In this document: positions 27,501-42,900 of the stretch, in pieces | How the letters are laid out: the number at the start of each line of letters is the position of its first letter | Numbering within the stretch: the stretch's first letter is position 1 | Assembly: GCA_028023455.1 (NCBI GenBank) | Contig: JAQFVV010006231.1 | Span: 8,632,036 to 8,696,035, forward strand | Length of the DNA: 64,000 nucleotides | Reading direction: 5' to 3' | Source of the DNA: Epiperipatus broadwayi | Lineage: Eukaryota; Onychophora; Udeonychophora; Euonychophora; Peripatidae | The notes under the pieces: generated by a model | Told to the model about the DNA's origin: nothing | Seen by the model: only the letters and a program-made list of their open reading frames with translations | The model's database searches: none | Position numbers and translations under genes: made by a program

Positions 27501-30500
27501 TTAATTTTGTAATGTTTCCCAATCAAAAGTATATCATTTTTGTAGTTAGAGCAGAATTAAACAAATATTCATGTAAACTAATAACTCATTGACTAATGAT
27601 CAGTGGTTCATTTAGTGTATGACCAATGACCATGCTAGTGGAAAGTTGTTCCCATTTGAGTCCTGATAGAATCTAAAAGGAGGGAAAAAAAGCCTTTTTG
27701 GTCTTTTAAAATGCTATTTACAATGATGTATAATAAAATATGCTATTAATATCTAGCTACTGTTAGTGTCTTTTAAACTGGACATGTGTAAGTTGAACAT
27801 AGCAAGTCAGAAAAAAAACATTTTAAAAACTATATTAACAGGAAGTGCTACATCAATAGATTAAGGCTATTAGTACAAAAGAGTTAATTTTGTCATTACT
27901 GATTAAATTTTGTACATATATTTGTAAAGTTGTTAATAAAATTTTTATGCATGTCTCATGTATATTGGTCAGACAGGAAATAAATAAACTACCAGGTTAA
28001 TATCAATATTGTCTCTGCATATGGCAAATTTATTCTAACAAATAAAATCGATGTGCTCAGTCTTTTCTTTTGATACTCAATTATCACTTGATCTCTTCAG
28101 TACCTGATTATATATTAAATGTATTTAATAAAGAAGACTGATGCAGCCATGGTGTCAGTGCTCTGTGTGGATTAGCACAATGGTAGAGTAGAGGATTTAG
28201 AGCTAAAGTGTACAGCTTCGATTTTCATCAGAGTAATGAAAAAAAAATCTGTATTCAAACAATTGTATGGAACTGTTGTACTTAACTTATGTCTAGAGTA
28301 TTAGAATATCAAGACTTCTCTAACAATTAACTATATGATAATACTGTAGTAGTGATAAACTAGTCCTTTAAAATTAATTATCACGTAATTTAAACAGTGA
28401 TTAATATTCAACTCCTAATTTCAGTCATGTGTCACTTTTTAGACTTAAAGGGTAGTATAAAATTACAACAAAGTAACTTCTGCATATCAATAATTCTTTG
28501 CTATTTAATGTATAATAAAAAGTCGACTTTCAATATGGTGTTACTTTTAAAAAAAAACTTCTTATTAAAAATTGACAGTTTCTTATTAAATTCATATGAT
28601 GGAGGTATGTTTTTATTGAAAATTATTTTTTCATATGACATTCAAATGTTTTGCTGTTTACCACGTAAAGTTCTAAAAAAACTCTTACATTATAATTTAA
28701 TATTCATTGCATAAGTTTATAATTAAAAACTATAATAAAATTTATTGACGCATCATAAAAACTAATTCATTCGTAAAATTGAATTAGTTTCAGCTTAATT
28801 AAAATAAAGATATGAATCAAGAATGTTTTTGTACAAGAATTTTAATATAATACTTAATAATTTGCTTTTATTATCACAATAAATATTTATTAATGGCAGT
28901 ATTATTTTTTAATAAAGTTTAATTGCTAAAATTTAAATTCGGTATTTTATTATAACTGTTTGTTTGCATTTTTCTTTATTTTTTGATAAACTTAATATTT
29001 AAAATGTATTAACATAAATATACATGCTATTCAAATATTAGTTTATTCAGCACACGAGAGAAATTGTTTATTTTACTGCTTGCTTATTCACCTACAAAAA
29101 TGAGTTTTCTATTAACTCCCTGGGATCTTAAGTGAAGAATTTATAAATCTATTCCTCATTGCAGATATTATTATTTTATTATGAAGTCACAATATTGAAA
29201 ATACTGAGCATTTGTTTATTTAAAAAGAATCTCATTCCACTAATGCTTTCAGATATTTGATTTTTAAAAGTAAAGAGCAATAACATGAAGCCTGATGGCA
29301 TTTGGCAAGATTCATTTTAATGGACAATATTAAAAGTAAATAACTCATGTTGATCTATAGCAAACTCTCATTCTGGGAAAAAAGTGTAGAGCTATATGTG
29401 GGTATATGAAGTGCTCTTTGATGAATTTCAAATAATTTTAAAATTATCAAGAATAACTTTAATTTTAGATTGGTGACCAGCAAACAAATACACATAAAGA
29501 ACTCAACAAATAACAGTAATATTTTAAGCAATAGTAATTTATATACACATTTGGAAGAAAAAATAAATAACTACACTACTGATCTTTAACACAAGTATAC
29601 AGTTTAAAATTGATGGGGCTTAAGTCCCAGTTTAATTATTTGCCAGTAAATACTATTTACCCAATAAAAAAATAATCTGAATAGTGAATAGTCTGCAACA
29701 ACAATATCTTAACAGTTCGCTAATGTTCAATTCTCATGATTTGCTTTCAGACTGGCTGCTACAAAATGGTTCCCAAAGGCTCGGTTTACACACCCCTTGG
29801 CCCCAGTTCAGTTAAACTGCACACAAACCCATCATAATATAGCACTGTGACTGACTATAAGTTCCTTACAGCTTCTGTCTCTGCAACAGTCCACCTGTAA
29901 CTCCTCTTGAAAATGCTGGAAACTCAACTCTCCATTTAGCTGCTATCTGGACAGTTTCCTCAGTCTACAGTCTCCCAATCTCTGTGGGCCTATTCAGCTA
30001 TTGCTCATGAACACATTTCCACTGAGCACTGCGTATTAACTGAAGCACTGGCACTAGATCTCTGCTACACTGGAATTGAACTGGAAATCAACTGGAGATG
30101 CACTCGAATGGTCAATGTACTTGTTAGTACTCTTTTTATAGCTTTCTGATTATTCCTACAATTAATTACCTTCTCCATATATGGTAAGATATTTAGATCT
30201 ATAGCTAATTAAATTGTGCTTTGGAATTCCTTACCGTATAAGGCAATTTAGTCTCTTATCAAGAAATATTTGCAATCAGCAAATATTTCTTGGAATTTTA
30301 TCGATCACCATTATGTTAATTCTTTAATTAAATTTTTATCAGTTATCAGTTTGTGATCTAAAAAAATCTCTAACAAATTCTAGTTTTTTTGGAGTGCACA
30401 ACTTGTATAATATTTTTACAAAAATACAACAGATTTGAAAAGTAATTAAAAATGAATATGATCTAAGTAAATTTATGTATGTAAATTGAAAACAGAAAGG

Positions 30501-30881
30501 ACAGAATGGAAAAACAGCATATATGTTTAAGCATAATTCAAAAAGGAAATGGATAGAAAAGGTTAATAGCTGAATTATATTTTAATTAACAGAAAATATG
30601 TATTTCTAGAATGTAATGTGTTTAATACATTAAGTTAACAGAATCTTACCTTATTCATTTAGTGAGTATAAAATAAATTGACTGCAAAATTTTTTTCTTA
30701 CTGAAGAAAGTTAACAATCAAAAAGCAATCTGGAAACCTGGACAAATTAAGTTTGCAGTAGATGGCTGTGGAGAAACTTCTAATGAAAATATTTCTCTCT
30801 ATGAAATTTGCAATTTTTGTATGAGTTCTCAATTTCTATAGTGTGTAAAGCCCCAACTGTATAATAAATTTATATTAATAG

Positions 30882-30954
<73 letters not shown>

Positions 30955-33900
30955 AAAGGAGGTCACCATGATAACAGGTTGAGATTGTTGATATATAGAA
31001 GCAATGCTTACCACTAGCTGAAATCTACATAAAATATTTGAAGTACTCCAAAGATATATTATTACAGCTACTCTCCCCCTTTAAATATAAAAAGCTTGAA
31101 TTTCAACACTAAAATCTGAGCTTTCTTTATTTAAAGGGAAGTGTGGCTGAAATAATATAGCTATGGGGCATTCCAAATATATATACAAAATATTTTGATG
31201 AGATAAACTTTCAAGCCACAGTTACATTAAATGCAATATCTCTAATATCAAAATCAAACTACTTAAACAGATGAAAAATGATAGTTTCCATACATGTTCA
31301 AGTTATTATAAAGTATGTGTACATATCACTCACTGAGAACACTGGGACGATATTAGCTTAATTTATATTTTATGGTTTAGTCATATTTTTGTCCCAGATC
31401 TAAATGTGGAGATTAAATGGACATATTAAAAGTCATTATCTCACTTTATGTATTATTCAAGAGACAATCGAAATACTCTTTTAATCTTTTCAAAATACCA
31501 TAATTATTTTATAAAAGAAAGCATCATTGGTAGAATAAATAGGACTAGAATATAAATTTTCTAGTCTATATATTACTTCCAATAGTCAAAAAAGTTCTGA
31601 AGTAATTATATTTGGAAATGTTAGTTTTTTTTTCATTCAGAAAAAAAAAAACTAACAAGATTAGAAATTGTATTTTTGCTAGTTTTAATATTATAGAAAA
31701 ATAATACAAGAATTAAAAGATGTAAAGAGAAATAGTAAGATTTAAAGAAAAGAAAAAATTAAAAGATTTAGAATACTGCAATGAACATAATTTAGATTCT
31801 AATCTAAATGGAATATGAATCTTTTTTTAAAAGTTAATAATTTTTTCAGGTAGAAAGTTCATAGTTTATTCAGCACAACAATCCATTATTCATTAGTAAA
31901 TTGGTATATACCTATATTTAGTTAGAGGATAAAGCAAAAAAAAAAAAACAACTTAATAAGTCCTCATTATAGCAGTTGTTCAGCGTGAAAGAAAATGTTT
32001 TTTCCATTATGTAGAAGAATGATGAAAAAATCTTTGTCTTTTATTGTGTTGTGTTTTATTCCACTCTATCTTGTATGTGATATTTACATATCCATTTTTA
32101 TTATAAAATTGATTCCTGATAGTTTATATTGTTTTTATATTTGTTAATGAAATTCTGTTATCTTTTTTCAGATCGTAAATATTCTGTAATATATTGTACT
32201 GGATATCTTAAATCATGGCCTCCTGCAAAGATGGGTCTTGAAGAAGATAATGAAGCAGATAATGAAGGTTGTAATTTGAGTTGTTTAGTTGCTGTTGGAC
32301 GGCAACAGCTTCTCGTTCAACCTTCCAGGATTAGGGACATTCAAGTTCCTCCAGCTGAATTTGTTTCTAGACATTCTGTAGATGGAAAATTCATTTTTGT
32401 CGATCTTAGGTAAGTCATTATATTTAATATATATACACAGAAATAATCTCATATGCCAAATTAGAATAGGCTCTAAAATGAGATATTTTAAAATTAATAG
32501 TAAAAAAAAAAAAAAAACATAAACAATTTAAAAATAAAAAAGATCTGTCACACTTCAACAAAAATTATTTAATTCTTTAAATGAATTTTCATTTACTCAT
32601 ACATTTTTTCTAAATAATAAGTATATATATATATTAATGGAATTCATACAATTCATTCTGTTATCTTAGCTATGAAATAAAATATTTCTCAAATAGTCTG
32701 AATATGCACAAAATAAATAAAGTTTTTAGAATGTTATTAAAAGAGAAAATTATAAATTGTTGTCAAGCATTGGTGGTCGAGAGGTCAGCGACAGCTGCTT
32801 TAGAAGCAGTTGTCCCGGTTAGCGGGTTCACTTCCCGGCTGATGCTATGACACATGAGAAAAAAAAAAATTATAATTTGTTATTGATGCATCTCTATTAA
32901 GCTATTTATTGCAACAAAAGTAAAACAAAATGATTTAATATATTATGTTTATTTATTTGTGTGTGTGTTTTTTTATTATATTTTAATTTACTTTGTTGCA
33001 TTTTATTGTAATTGTAATTTTATAGTTTTTTTCATTTATTTTTGGTTGCTTTTTGAAATAAATATTCATATGTTTATTAAATACATATTTTTTCTATTAC
33101 ATCCATGACATTGATAAGATCATTTTAAAGAAATGCTAATAAACTTTTCAATAATTCTTAACAGCTTTTAAAGCTTGTCTCAGTCACCAACCTGTGTGTA
33201 TACCAATGTGTGTAGCTAAAGTTTAAGTAACTAAAATACAAAAAATAAATTTAAACTAGAATATATGTATACATTGCTTCTAAGCTTTCCTAATTTTCAG
33301 TAATCTGAAAACATATGATTTTTTTAAATTCATTGCTATATTTCTAGGCATTTTTTTTAGTGAGATCTATAATAATAATAAAAAAAATCAGCCAAAAAGT
33401 CAGGTGAGTTTGAAGTTACAGTAAAGAAGGTTCATTAGTATATATCTCTCTATGGAAATGATCAATTTTTTTTTTTCATGTGCAAGCACTTTGTGAAAAT
33501 GTGTATTCCACAAACTGACATGTTTAAACTTTCAGCCCATATCGATAATTTATCTATCTTATCAGTAAAATAATCTGAGACCCAGATGTCAAAGCAAAAA
33601 TTATTTTGAAAAATGTTACAGTCTAAAATTATTTTATAAAGAAGTTTGCACAGAGGCTTGCACTGAGTGGTGCTACTGTATGGAGAGTTTTGCCTCTGTA
33701 AAAATCAACTTGTGTAAGCATAAAAAATAACCATGTGATGTTTGAAAAGGAAGTTTATATATATTAATGTAAAATAAGACTCATACAGAGTATTATTGTA
33801 CCGAGTATACTTTTGACGATTTCACATCATATTCATATTCAGTCTGCAGAGAACATTAATTTTTTGTTGATTTGAATATTATTGCTTTTTTAGTTCATTA

Positions 33901-36900
33901 TATATTCATTTTGTATAATGAATTGCACTTCTTTTATTTTATGGTTGCGATCATTTTTCTCTTTATATACAATTCCAACAGAGAAACTATCGCAAATGCA
34001 AAATAAGAGGCATTGTTCATTACACAAAATAAATATGTAATAAAGCAAAAAAGTAATAGTATTCAAATCAGAAAAAAATTAATGTTCTCAGCTAACTGAC
34101 CATAATGAGGTCTCTGTATGAGTATTATTTTACATTAATATCTAGAATGGCAAGGTATGGAAATGTAATTATATATATATATATCAGATTTTATATGCCT
34201 TTTAACAAAAATGGTGAAATCACAATTTCTTTACCAGGGTTGACTATAAGATTTGTGTTATAAGTCCATGTAGTTCATTTTCAATCATCCAAAAATCATG
34301 TATACTGTATTTAGCCCTCCAGACTAAGAATAGGAATTCATCCATTCACACAAAATGAAAAAATATATAACAGAATTCACTGTATCATTTACTTTCTTTA
34401 TTATTGATGCTGTTTTAACATTGTAAATGTATCTAAGATATAGAGGATGGTTGTTTGTATTACCAAAGAAGTTTCAAATAAGCATGCAACTACAGAATAA
34501 AGATAAAATGAACAAAGTCACTTTTATGACTTTGGAATTCAAAATCTTCTAGAAGATTGGCATGACTATTATAATCATTATCAACATTATTCTAAAGCTG
34601 AATATAAAACATTAAATTTTAGATGAATATTTATTATATATTTTTATTTGCATTAGGTTACCTATGATCTGGATTCAAATTAATAAGAAATTTGAAAAAT
34701 TTTCAGATAGCTGAGGATTTCCAAAAAAGTATTGAATTTTTTTTCAGGTAACCAGTTTATGATCCAACTATTGGTCGATAAATAGGCATCTAGCTATTCT
34801 TGAGAAGAAAAATTGTTATAACTTAGAACATCTAATAGTCCTGATGAATTAGAATTTTTTTATTGTTTTCTTTGAAGGAATACTAGAGGCCTTTGTTTTA
34901 CAATGGCCTATTTAGGTTTACTTTATCTTATGTACATATAATTATTATAGTTTTGTGCTGGATTATTATCATTCATCATCATCAACAATTATCAATCCAC
35001 TGCAGTATGAAGGTCTAAGTTCAATCCATCTTCTCTGATCTTTAGCTTCTCTTCTCCACATCATCCCTGCACACTTTTGTATTTCATCCATTCATCTCAC
35101 AAGTCTCCTTCTGTGTCTTTTACAATCTCTTGGAATCCTATTTAAGATTTCAATTATCCATCTATTATCATCTCTTCTAGAAATCTGTCCAGCCCAACTC
35201 ACTTCAGTCTTTTAATTTCTTTAATGAGGTCAGTAACACCTGTTTGTTCTCTTACCCATATATTGCATTTTTGAGCTCTTCTTGTTACTCCTAACATCCA
35301 TCTCTCCATACTTCTTTGAGTGACCTGAAGTCTTTATATTACTCTTCTATTAAGTGTCTTTATATTACTCTTCTATTAAGTGTCCAAGTCTCAGATTCAT
35401 AAGTAAGAACTGGTAAAACACATTTATTAAAAACCTTTTTTTTTTCAAACACATAGGCATATTTCCTTTTAGTATCAAGTTATTTCTACCAAAAAAAAAA
35501 AAAGCACTCCAAACAAGTTTAATTCTATGATTAATTTCATCCATTATTTCCATCTGTATTAATAATCTGACCAAGGTATTTGTAACTGTTAACTTCTTCT
35601 AATTCATTACAATCAATCTTTATTTTCATATTTTGAGAAAATCCATTGAACATTATTTTAATCTTTTTAGCATTTATATTTAGTCCTACTTTTCTACTTT
35701 CATCTGATAATTCTTGCAACATTTCCTGCAGCTCTAAAGCATTATTTGCAAAAACAACTACATCATCTGCAAAATCTAAATGACTTAAATAATCTCCATT
35801 AACTTTTACTCCTTTAGCTTCCCATTTTAATCCACAAAATACTTCTTGCAGCACTGCTGTAAAAAGTTTTGGAGATATGGAGTTGCCCTGTGTTACACCC
35901 TTCTCAATGTTGACTTTCCTAGAATCATTATGTAATCTAATTGTTGCTGTTGCATTTTTATAAATATTATTCAAAATATGACAATATTCTGGATCTATAC
36001 CTTGATGATCCAATGCTTTAATCACTGAAGAAATGTTTATAGAATCAAATGCCTTTTCATAATCTACAAATCCAAAACATAATGGTAACTCATATCCATT
36101 TGTCCTTTCTATAACTTCTTCATTATTTAGTTTTAAATGTTTTTAGAAAAATTCAAGCTTTATTTATATTTTTCCACAAAACATTTAACTGTTTATAATA
36201 ACATGTAGATAAGTGTCAAGTTTATTAAAGCAATACTTCTCAACCTTTTTGATATGAGATCCCCTAAAAAACAATAATATACTTTCCAGCCCCCGTTACT
36301 TAATGATATATTTGCAAAATACTATGTACATATAGTGTGTTATGAAAATGGGTGGTAATAAAAAAATGTTTACATTTGAACAAAATTATAGTGTATGTTT
36401 ATTACATTTATAACAAAGTAGTTACATTTTATTATTATTAAGTATACATATATTAATAGTTTTATGTTTATATATATATATATGAAAAAAAAACATGAAA
36501 CAAAACTTACTAACATTATTCATTAATAACTTTTATTTATTTTTAATAACAATAATATTTGATGAGATAGGAGATAGATGTGACTGGATATTATTACAGA
36601 TTATCAATATCTGGTAAAATATTTGAAATTGCAACTCTTAAATTTTTTTTCTAATGTTTCTTCTGATACAGATAATCCATGTTTATTCTTAATTAGCAAA
36701 AGTAATGAAAAAGCATTTTCACATTAATAAGTTGAAGCAAAAGGAATCAGAATATTTATCGTTGTCTTAGAAATGGAAGGATACTCGTCTTTTCTGTGAA
36801 TTCAAAATTCTGATATATCAGAATTACAAAATTCTGTTTCAAATGTTGTACCTGCTCTTATTTTTATTAATTGCTTCTGAGGTCACCATGGTAGATGTTG

Positions 36901-39900
36901 AAATTCTAGTAAAGGAGCAAGTGACAGTTTTATCCAAATACTTGTTGAAAAAAATATTAAAAGTGATTAATTATATTTCTATTATCTTCAGATGTCAAAA
37001 TATTATTTTCTTCAATAAATTCATGAAGAGATGAAAATATTTCTGTAGTACAATTTTTAAAACTCCATGTTGATGCAGATAATTTACATTAGAAAGCTTG
37101 CAATTAGTATTTAGGCAAATATATATGTATCTTGTCCTTGCAAAGAGAGATTCAATTCATTCACTATTTCAAAAAATGTATCAAATGAGAAATTAACAAC
37201 AACCATTTTTGATCACAAAACTGGATTGCTAATTTATGGTTTTTATTAATTAAAAAAAATTCTCAATTCATCTTTTAACAATAAAACTCTTTTGAGAATT
37301 TTTCCATAAGATAGCCATCTCACTTCTGTATGATACAAAAGTGTTCCATAATTAGAATTCATCTTTTGGGAACAGTCTTTTATTGGTAGCATGTTTTTTT
37401 AGGTAATTTATTATATTTGAAACTTCTGATATTCTTCCACTTGTTGAAAAACTAATTTTTTCCTGGAAATAATGCCATGAATTTGTCTTGCATTCTGGAC
37501 AACTTTTTTAGACTCTCCTACAAATTTTGATATTCTTCCAAGCATGGCTGCAGCACTGTCAATGCAAATTTCAATACACTTTTTCCAATTAAGTGCACTT
37601 TTTATATATATAAAAAAATTACTTTTTCATTTATATCTTTTCCCTTGATTGTACTAAAGCAGTGTATATTTACATGCATATATGCTTGCTTCATGTTTTC
37701 TTGAATTATAACATATTTCCCATTGTATATAATTTATTTCTCAATATCTGCACACATTAGTAATATATGTGTGTGTGCATGTACAATTTTACATTTTAAA
37801 GTTAAAAGCTGATTGTTTTAAGTCATGCTATATTATTTTAAGAAAAAAGTATCTTTGTTAAAAGCATAATCAGTTAAGGAAAGAAATGTTAATATATTGC
37901 ATACAATGGGAGAAAAGTAGGAAGCCATTACAGGAGGGAGTATCATATTTCCCTATCCATAGATACAATTGGCTGTAATAGTTACAGTTGATCACCTTCA
38001 GAGTCTATACTAATTTTAAGGTGTTAATGAAAAGTAAAAAACAATGGCAAGGAAAACAATTCAGCTGCACACAAGGCACGAGGAAGTAGAAAACTAATGG
38101 AATGTTTATTAAAATCAAAAGCAAAACTAAATCCATTAAGAATTAAAAATGTGAACCCTATGCATAAAACTAGGTATATAAGCATGGAAGAGAGCATTGT
38201 GTAAAAGAGTCATATATTTGGCACAAGATCTTATATATTCGGCATAAGTTTCTAATTAGTTATCCTGTCTAAGATTCTGCTTATTATTTTTTTGTTATTT
38301 ATAAAGAAGAAGAAAAAGAAAATGTTAAAAGTACCTGCCACTATGAGCAAGTAGATGGGTGTTGGATTCTCCGTGGTCATCTGGGATGTTTGGCATCCAG
38401 AAAAGTACCATCAATATGATTAATATCCACCTACATCCTATCATGTCCATGCAAGTCCAAAGACCATGAATCCATATATTCATCTGTGCAGAAGTCCCGA
38501 AAGTCATTATCATTTTGTTTGTAAAATGCTTTAATTTTATTCAAAGGTTTTTAATTGTAACTCAATTTTTTAACATATTTTCATCAGCTAGTCTTAACTC
38601 AGTAAATTGTGTATAATATTTATCATTAATGCTAAATCTACTGGTCTTAATTATTTAGCAATTACCTTGAATGATGGAGAGAGTTAAATTTTAAATCACT
38701 AAATGTGTTTATGCTTCTCTGCTCTCAATATCCCCAAGGGATGGAGTGAGTTGAGAAATGCTAAATTTAAAGCTGAAAAAATTTAAAGTAATAACAATAT
38801 GTATTTAAATTGATGATTTTTTTTGGTTTCTTTTCTTACTCTTAGTCCCCCCCCCCATCATATCAAGTAAAGCAGGGGTCCCCAACCTTTTTGCACTTAA
38901 GAGCACATTCTATAATACCTGCCACGTGGCAGGTATCATTTATTTTTTCAACCAGGTGGCGGGCACCATTTATTTTTTCAATGTAAATTTATAGTTGGAT
39001 ATAGTTAATAATATACATAATGTACAAAAAAATATTTATTTCAAAAATAAAATTTTTACATATAATTGACGTTTATATTTTTACACTGTAAAAGTATAGT
39101 CTGCCTTACAATTTGATTACAGTAATTTATAAGAAATTTTAAAAATTAAATTTATTTCTATCAGATAAATAACTTTTTATCATGTTTGGATAGCGGCGGG
39201 CACATGTAAAATGGTCTGCGGGCACCGTGGTGCCCGCGGGCATAGGGTTGGGGACCCCTGAAGTAAAGTTATTTCTCAATGTCTTAGAATTATGTAAAGA
39301 ATTGGTGAAGGATGGTGAGCATATTCCCATTCAATTAATTATATAAACCATTGTTTTGTTTATCATGCTGCTCTACAAATATAACCCAACCCATACGCTA
39401 GAAATTAATTTATAATTGAAGATATATATAATAAAAGCAATATATTAATTCTGTTTAAGTTTTACTTCCCATGTGCAGCTGAAGTTAATAATTATATTTT
39501 GCTCAAATTATCCTATGTAATGAAAACTAACATTAAGGTTGTCATATTTATAATTCAAAATTCCATTATGTGAAAGTAATATTAATAAAATTATCAAGAT
39601 CCATGTACTGAGTTGCTTATTGATGAAGTAGAATATATATGTAAATTAAACCACAATTCATGTACAGGCAATGTAAAAAAATAATAAATCATGCTATCAG
39701 TCTATATTAGGGGTAATTAATCTTCCCAGTACTTTAAATGTTATATTATTAGATTTCCAAGTTTAAGATGATTAAAATAGTTATTGTGAATGGGTACTAG
39801 ATATAAGACAATAATTAGTGGTTCACTAGTGATGCTTATTTGTCATATAAAAATAAGTTTCATAATATTTGTTATTAGTGTAGGTAGAAGGTTTAATAAT

Positions 39901-42900
39901 TTATCATTTATCTTTCTGTATATTGCATTTCTACCTCTTCATATGTGTTACAATTGGCATATTATTATTGAATTCATTACCTCTGCTCACTGCATGGTTC
40001 ACTCATCAAGTGCAGGTTATCCTTCTTCTTGTGTGCCCAGATTCCTATCAAGTATTTGCACCAGTCTAGGTTGTGTGATAGAGCTGAAGACTTATTGCCA
40101 CCCCAAATCCTAGCTGTAATACAACATCTTCATTGGTATGCACTCTCATTAGAAACAGGAGCATCTCTGCAACCAGGGACATCCATCCTTAGTTGTAAAC
40201 TGTGCCATCAGATCTTTACACCAATCATCCTTATATTTGTTTACCATTGACAGCACACACATAGGGTAGTACCACAATGTCTATGTTTATCTGTGTAGCC
40301 TTCACCTGCACTCATCAGCAAGACTGGGTAGCTTAAATCAAACCTGTCCTCATTTGTTCCATTAAACAAATAATGTAATAAATTGTTAGATTCAAACCTA
40401 TAATGGGCTGATAGCTTTGCATATCTCCGGTACAAATTAAATAGGGTGCACATTATTGCTGTAAGCTGCCACCACCTTTCATAATACTATATAAAAGCCA
40501 GTAGATTATCTTAATGCAATAATTTGTAAACTACTCTATCCATTGTTTTAGTTTCTGTAATAAAACTTATATTATCATTGTTAATTGAACTTATGTCATC
40601 ATTGTGAATCAGAACTATTAAGTAATTATTATACATAATTCAGTAAAGTTATTCAATTGCCAAAACAAACCCATCCATGGTTTTGTACATGACTGATATA
40701 GTATTTCACTTGTAGTATTATAGAAATAATCAAATTCCAAAATCCATGTCAATAACGATAAGGTAAATAAATTAATGTAGGGTCTTGATGAGTATTAGTG
40801 TATGGCAAGGTTGCAAGTTGATGAAGAACCCTGAGAAAAGAGTCTGTATTCGAACCCTGATTGATGTAGTGCTGTATGAAGAAGGGAAGCTGTGTGACAT
40901 CAAGGATGTTAATTATGTAGCTGAGACCAGGAAGCCTAGGTAGGGGTTTAAACTAGGAGCATGGGATAGTCCTATATCTGCTGTTTGAAAGTGCCTGCTT
41001 GGTCTTTCAATCTTGTTGACTGATTACACAATTTTGACCATTACAGTATCAAGAAGCTTTTTGCAAAATAGATATCCATGAAATTGAAAATTATGCAGAT
41101 ATCTCACAAAAAAAACAATTAAATTAGCATTGTTTGTATTGCCAGATGATTCTAGATGAATGGCAAAAGAACTGCTTTGTCTTATTCATGGCATTAAAAT
41201 AGATATAATAATATCAGCAATAGAGATCTATCCTTCTTTAATGGTATCATTGGACATAGAAATTTTCTTTTATGATTCTGAAACTTTGAAACCATGCATA
41301 GTTTCACAAATTTTTATTGCTGCCAGTAACATGAGATCTTCATTAAATTTTTTTTTATAGCTACTAAACAAACCAATTTCAAAGAAAACTTTCAGTAATT
41401 TGTCATTTAATTTAGTTTGTTTTGACAATAATGCTGATTATTGTTTAAATTCTTTAGCCTTTCTTTGGAAAAAACCCAACTGTTTTATTTTTATATATAG
41501 CATGAACAGTTTCCAAATAGAAAATAAGATTTCCTGACTATATACCAATTGATAACTGTTTTGGAAAATTACTCATAATGGTGTTAATATCATTATTCAA
41601 TTGAATAAATCTACTATATATAGGTGGCATCATATTTTCCAATTTTTTTGTTTGATATTTTTGTCGCTTATCTCCAGTTTCAGAACTCAAAATGTATGGT
41701 GATGTGACTAATCAGGGTGCAGATATTTTTGCCTAGCCAATATTATTATCCTATTGTTTTTTTCTGATTAACCCATTATTCATTTTAATAGTTAGTATAT
41801 TAAACCTCAAATAGTTCAAATCTCTTATTGGCTTAATTGCTGAATTTTACTGCAGTTTTCTTGCTATACCATCCATCGATATGCAAGAGGCACACAACAG
41901 ATGGAGCATATACTGTATGTCTCAATACTAGTGGCTAGTCTCTAGACAGTAGTGAGCCAAGTATTCACACACATTTTCACACAAAAATCATAGGTATTTA
42001 TATATTAGTCTGGTAATAACTTTTTAACTATGCGATCTTGTAAAATAACATCTGCATGAGATCTTCTGACAAAGTTAATCCAGAAACTTCGATAATGATA
42101 ACAACAACTTTCTCCTAATTGAAATATTATCTAATCATCACTTAAAAATGAATTCCTTTTTTAGAAGATTATAAATGTATTTAATTTGATCTTTATATAC
42201 AAATTTGGTTTTTGCTGGAAACTTTCATCAACACCAAACTTTTTAGAGGCTCCCCACAAAAAGTTTTGCAGCCCCCTGGGGAGCCATGGTTCACACTTTG
42301 AGAAGCATGGAGTTAGAGTGTCACTTTAAATTCAATATTTCATAAATCTAATAATTACAAGTTTTATTTCCATATTAGACTTAACTAGTTAAGCAGAAAT
42401 ACTTGAAAAGAGAAGTGACTACCACTTGAAACATTGTGTTTTATACTTGAATACATTTGGAAAAGCATAAATAAAGTTGATTTAAAAAAAAACATTTAAA
42501 ATTCAACAGAATAATGAAAATAATACAGTATATAACTACAAACAAATGACATCATCACAAACTTTATTCAAACATAATTACATTGTAATAAATGATCATA
42601 TTTGACTATTGTGAATTATTTTAAATTGTCTAACATTTTTTTTGATTTAAGATTTACCCTAGTGTTAGGGTATCTTCCTCAAGAACTTCTTGGAACTTCA
42701 TGCTATGAATATTACCACCAAGATGATATTCCACATTTAGCAGACAGTCACAAAGCAGGTATGCACAATTGGGATAAATAAATAAAAAAAAGCATTGGTG
42801 GTCAAGAGGTCAGCGCGACTGCCTCACAAGCAGTTGCCCGGGTTGCGGGTTCGTGTCCTGGCCAATGCTATGACACTTAAAAAAAAAAAAAAAAAAAAAA

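Larger units (their letters stand above)
36231..42310 (-). mobile_element. hAT DNA transposon (ZBED5-like transposase), split by later insertions
   Basis: The left end CAATACTTCTCAACCTTTTT and the right end, reading CCATGCTTCTCAAAGTG on the minus strand, are decayed hAT terminal inverted repeats of the CAGTGCTTCTCAA type. The C-terminal transposase is at 36600-37600 and the N-terminal part at 41070-41480, both minus strand. Flanking 8-mers (TATTAAAG and AGTTAGAG) agree at 5 of 8 positions, consistent with an eroded target duplication. About 3.5 kb of foreign DNA separates the halves, including the MITE at 38873. Confidence 0.75.

Noticed and set aside
32766-32846. Functional tRNA gene
   Set aside because: It has a poly(A) tail and target duplication, and is one of several dispersed copies, so it is a SINE.
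38325-38513. 62-codon minus-strand frame
   Set aside because: No homology recognised, inside transposon-rich DNA, short, and composition not persuasive.
42791-42869. Functional tRNA-Val-like gene
   Set aside because: Same reasons: it is followed by the family tail and a long A-run, although its cloverleaf-like stems are good.
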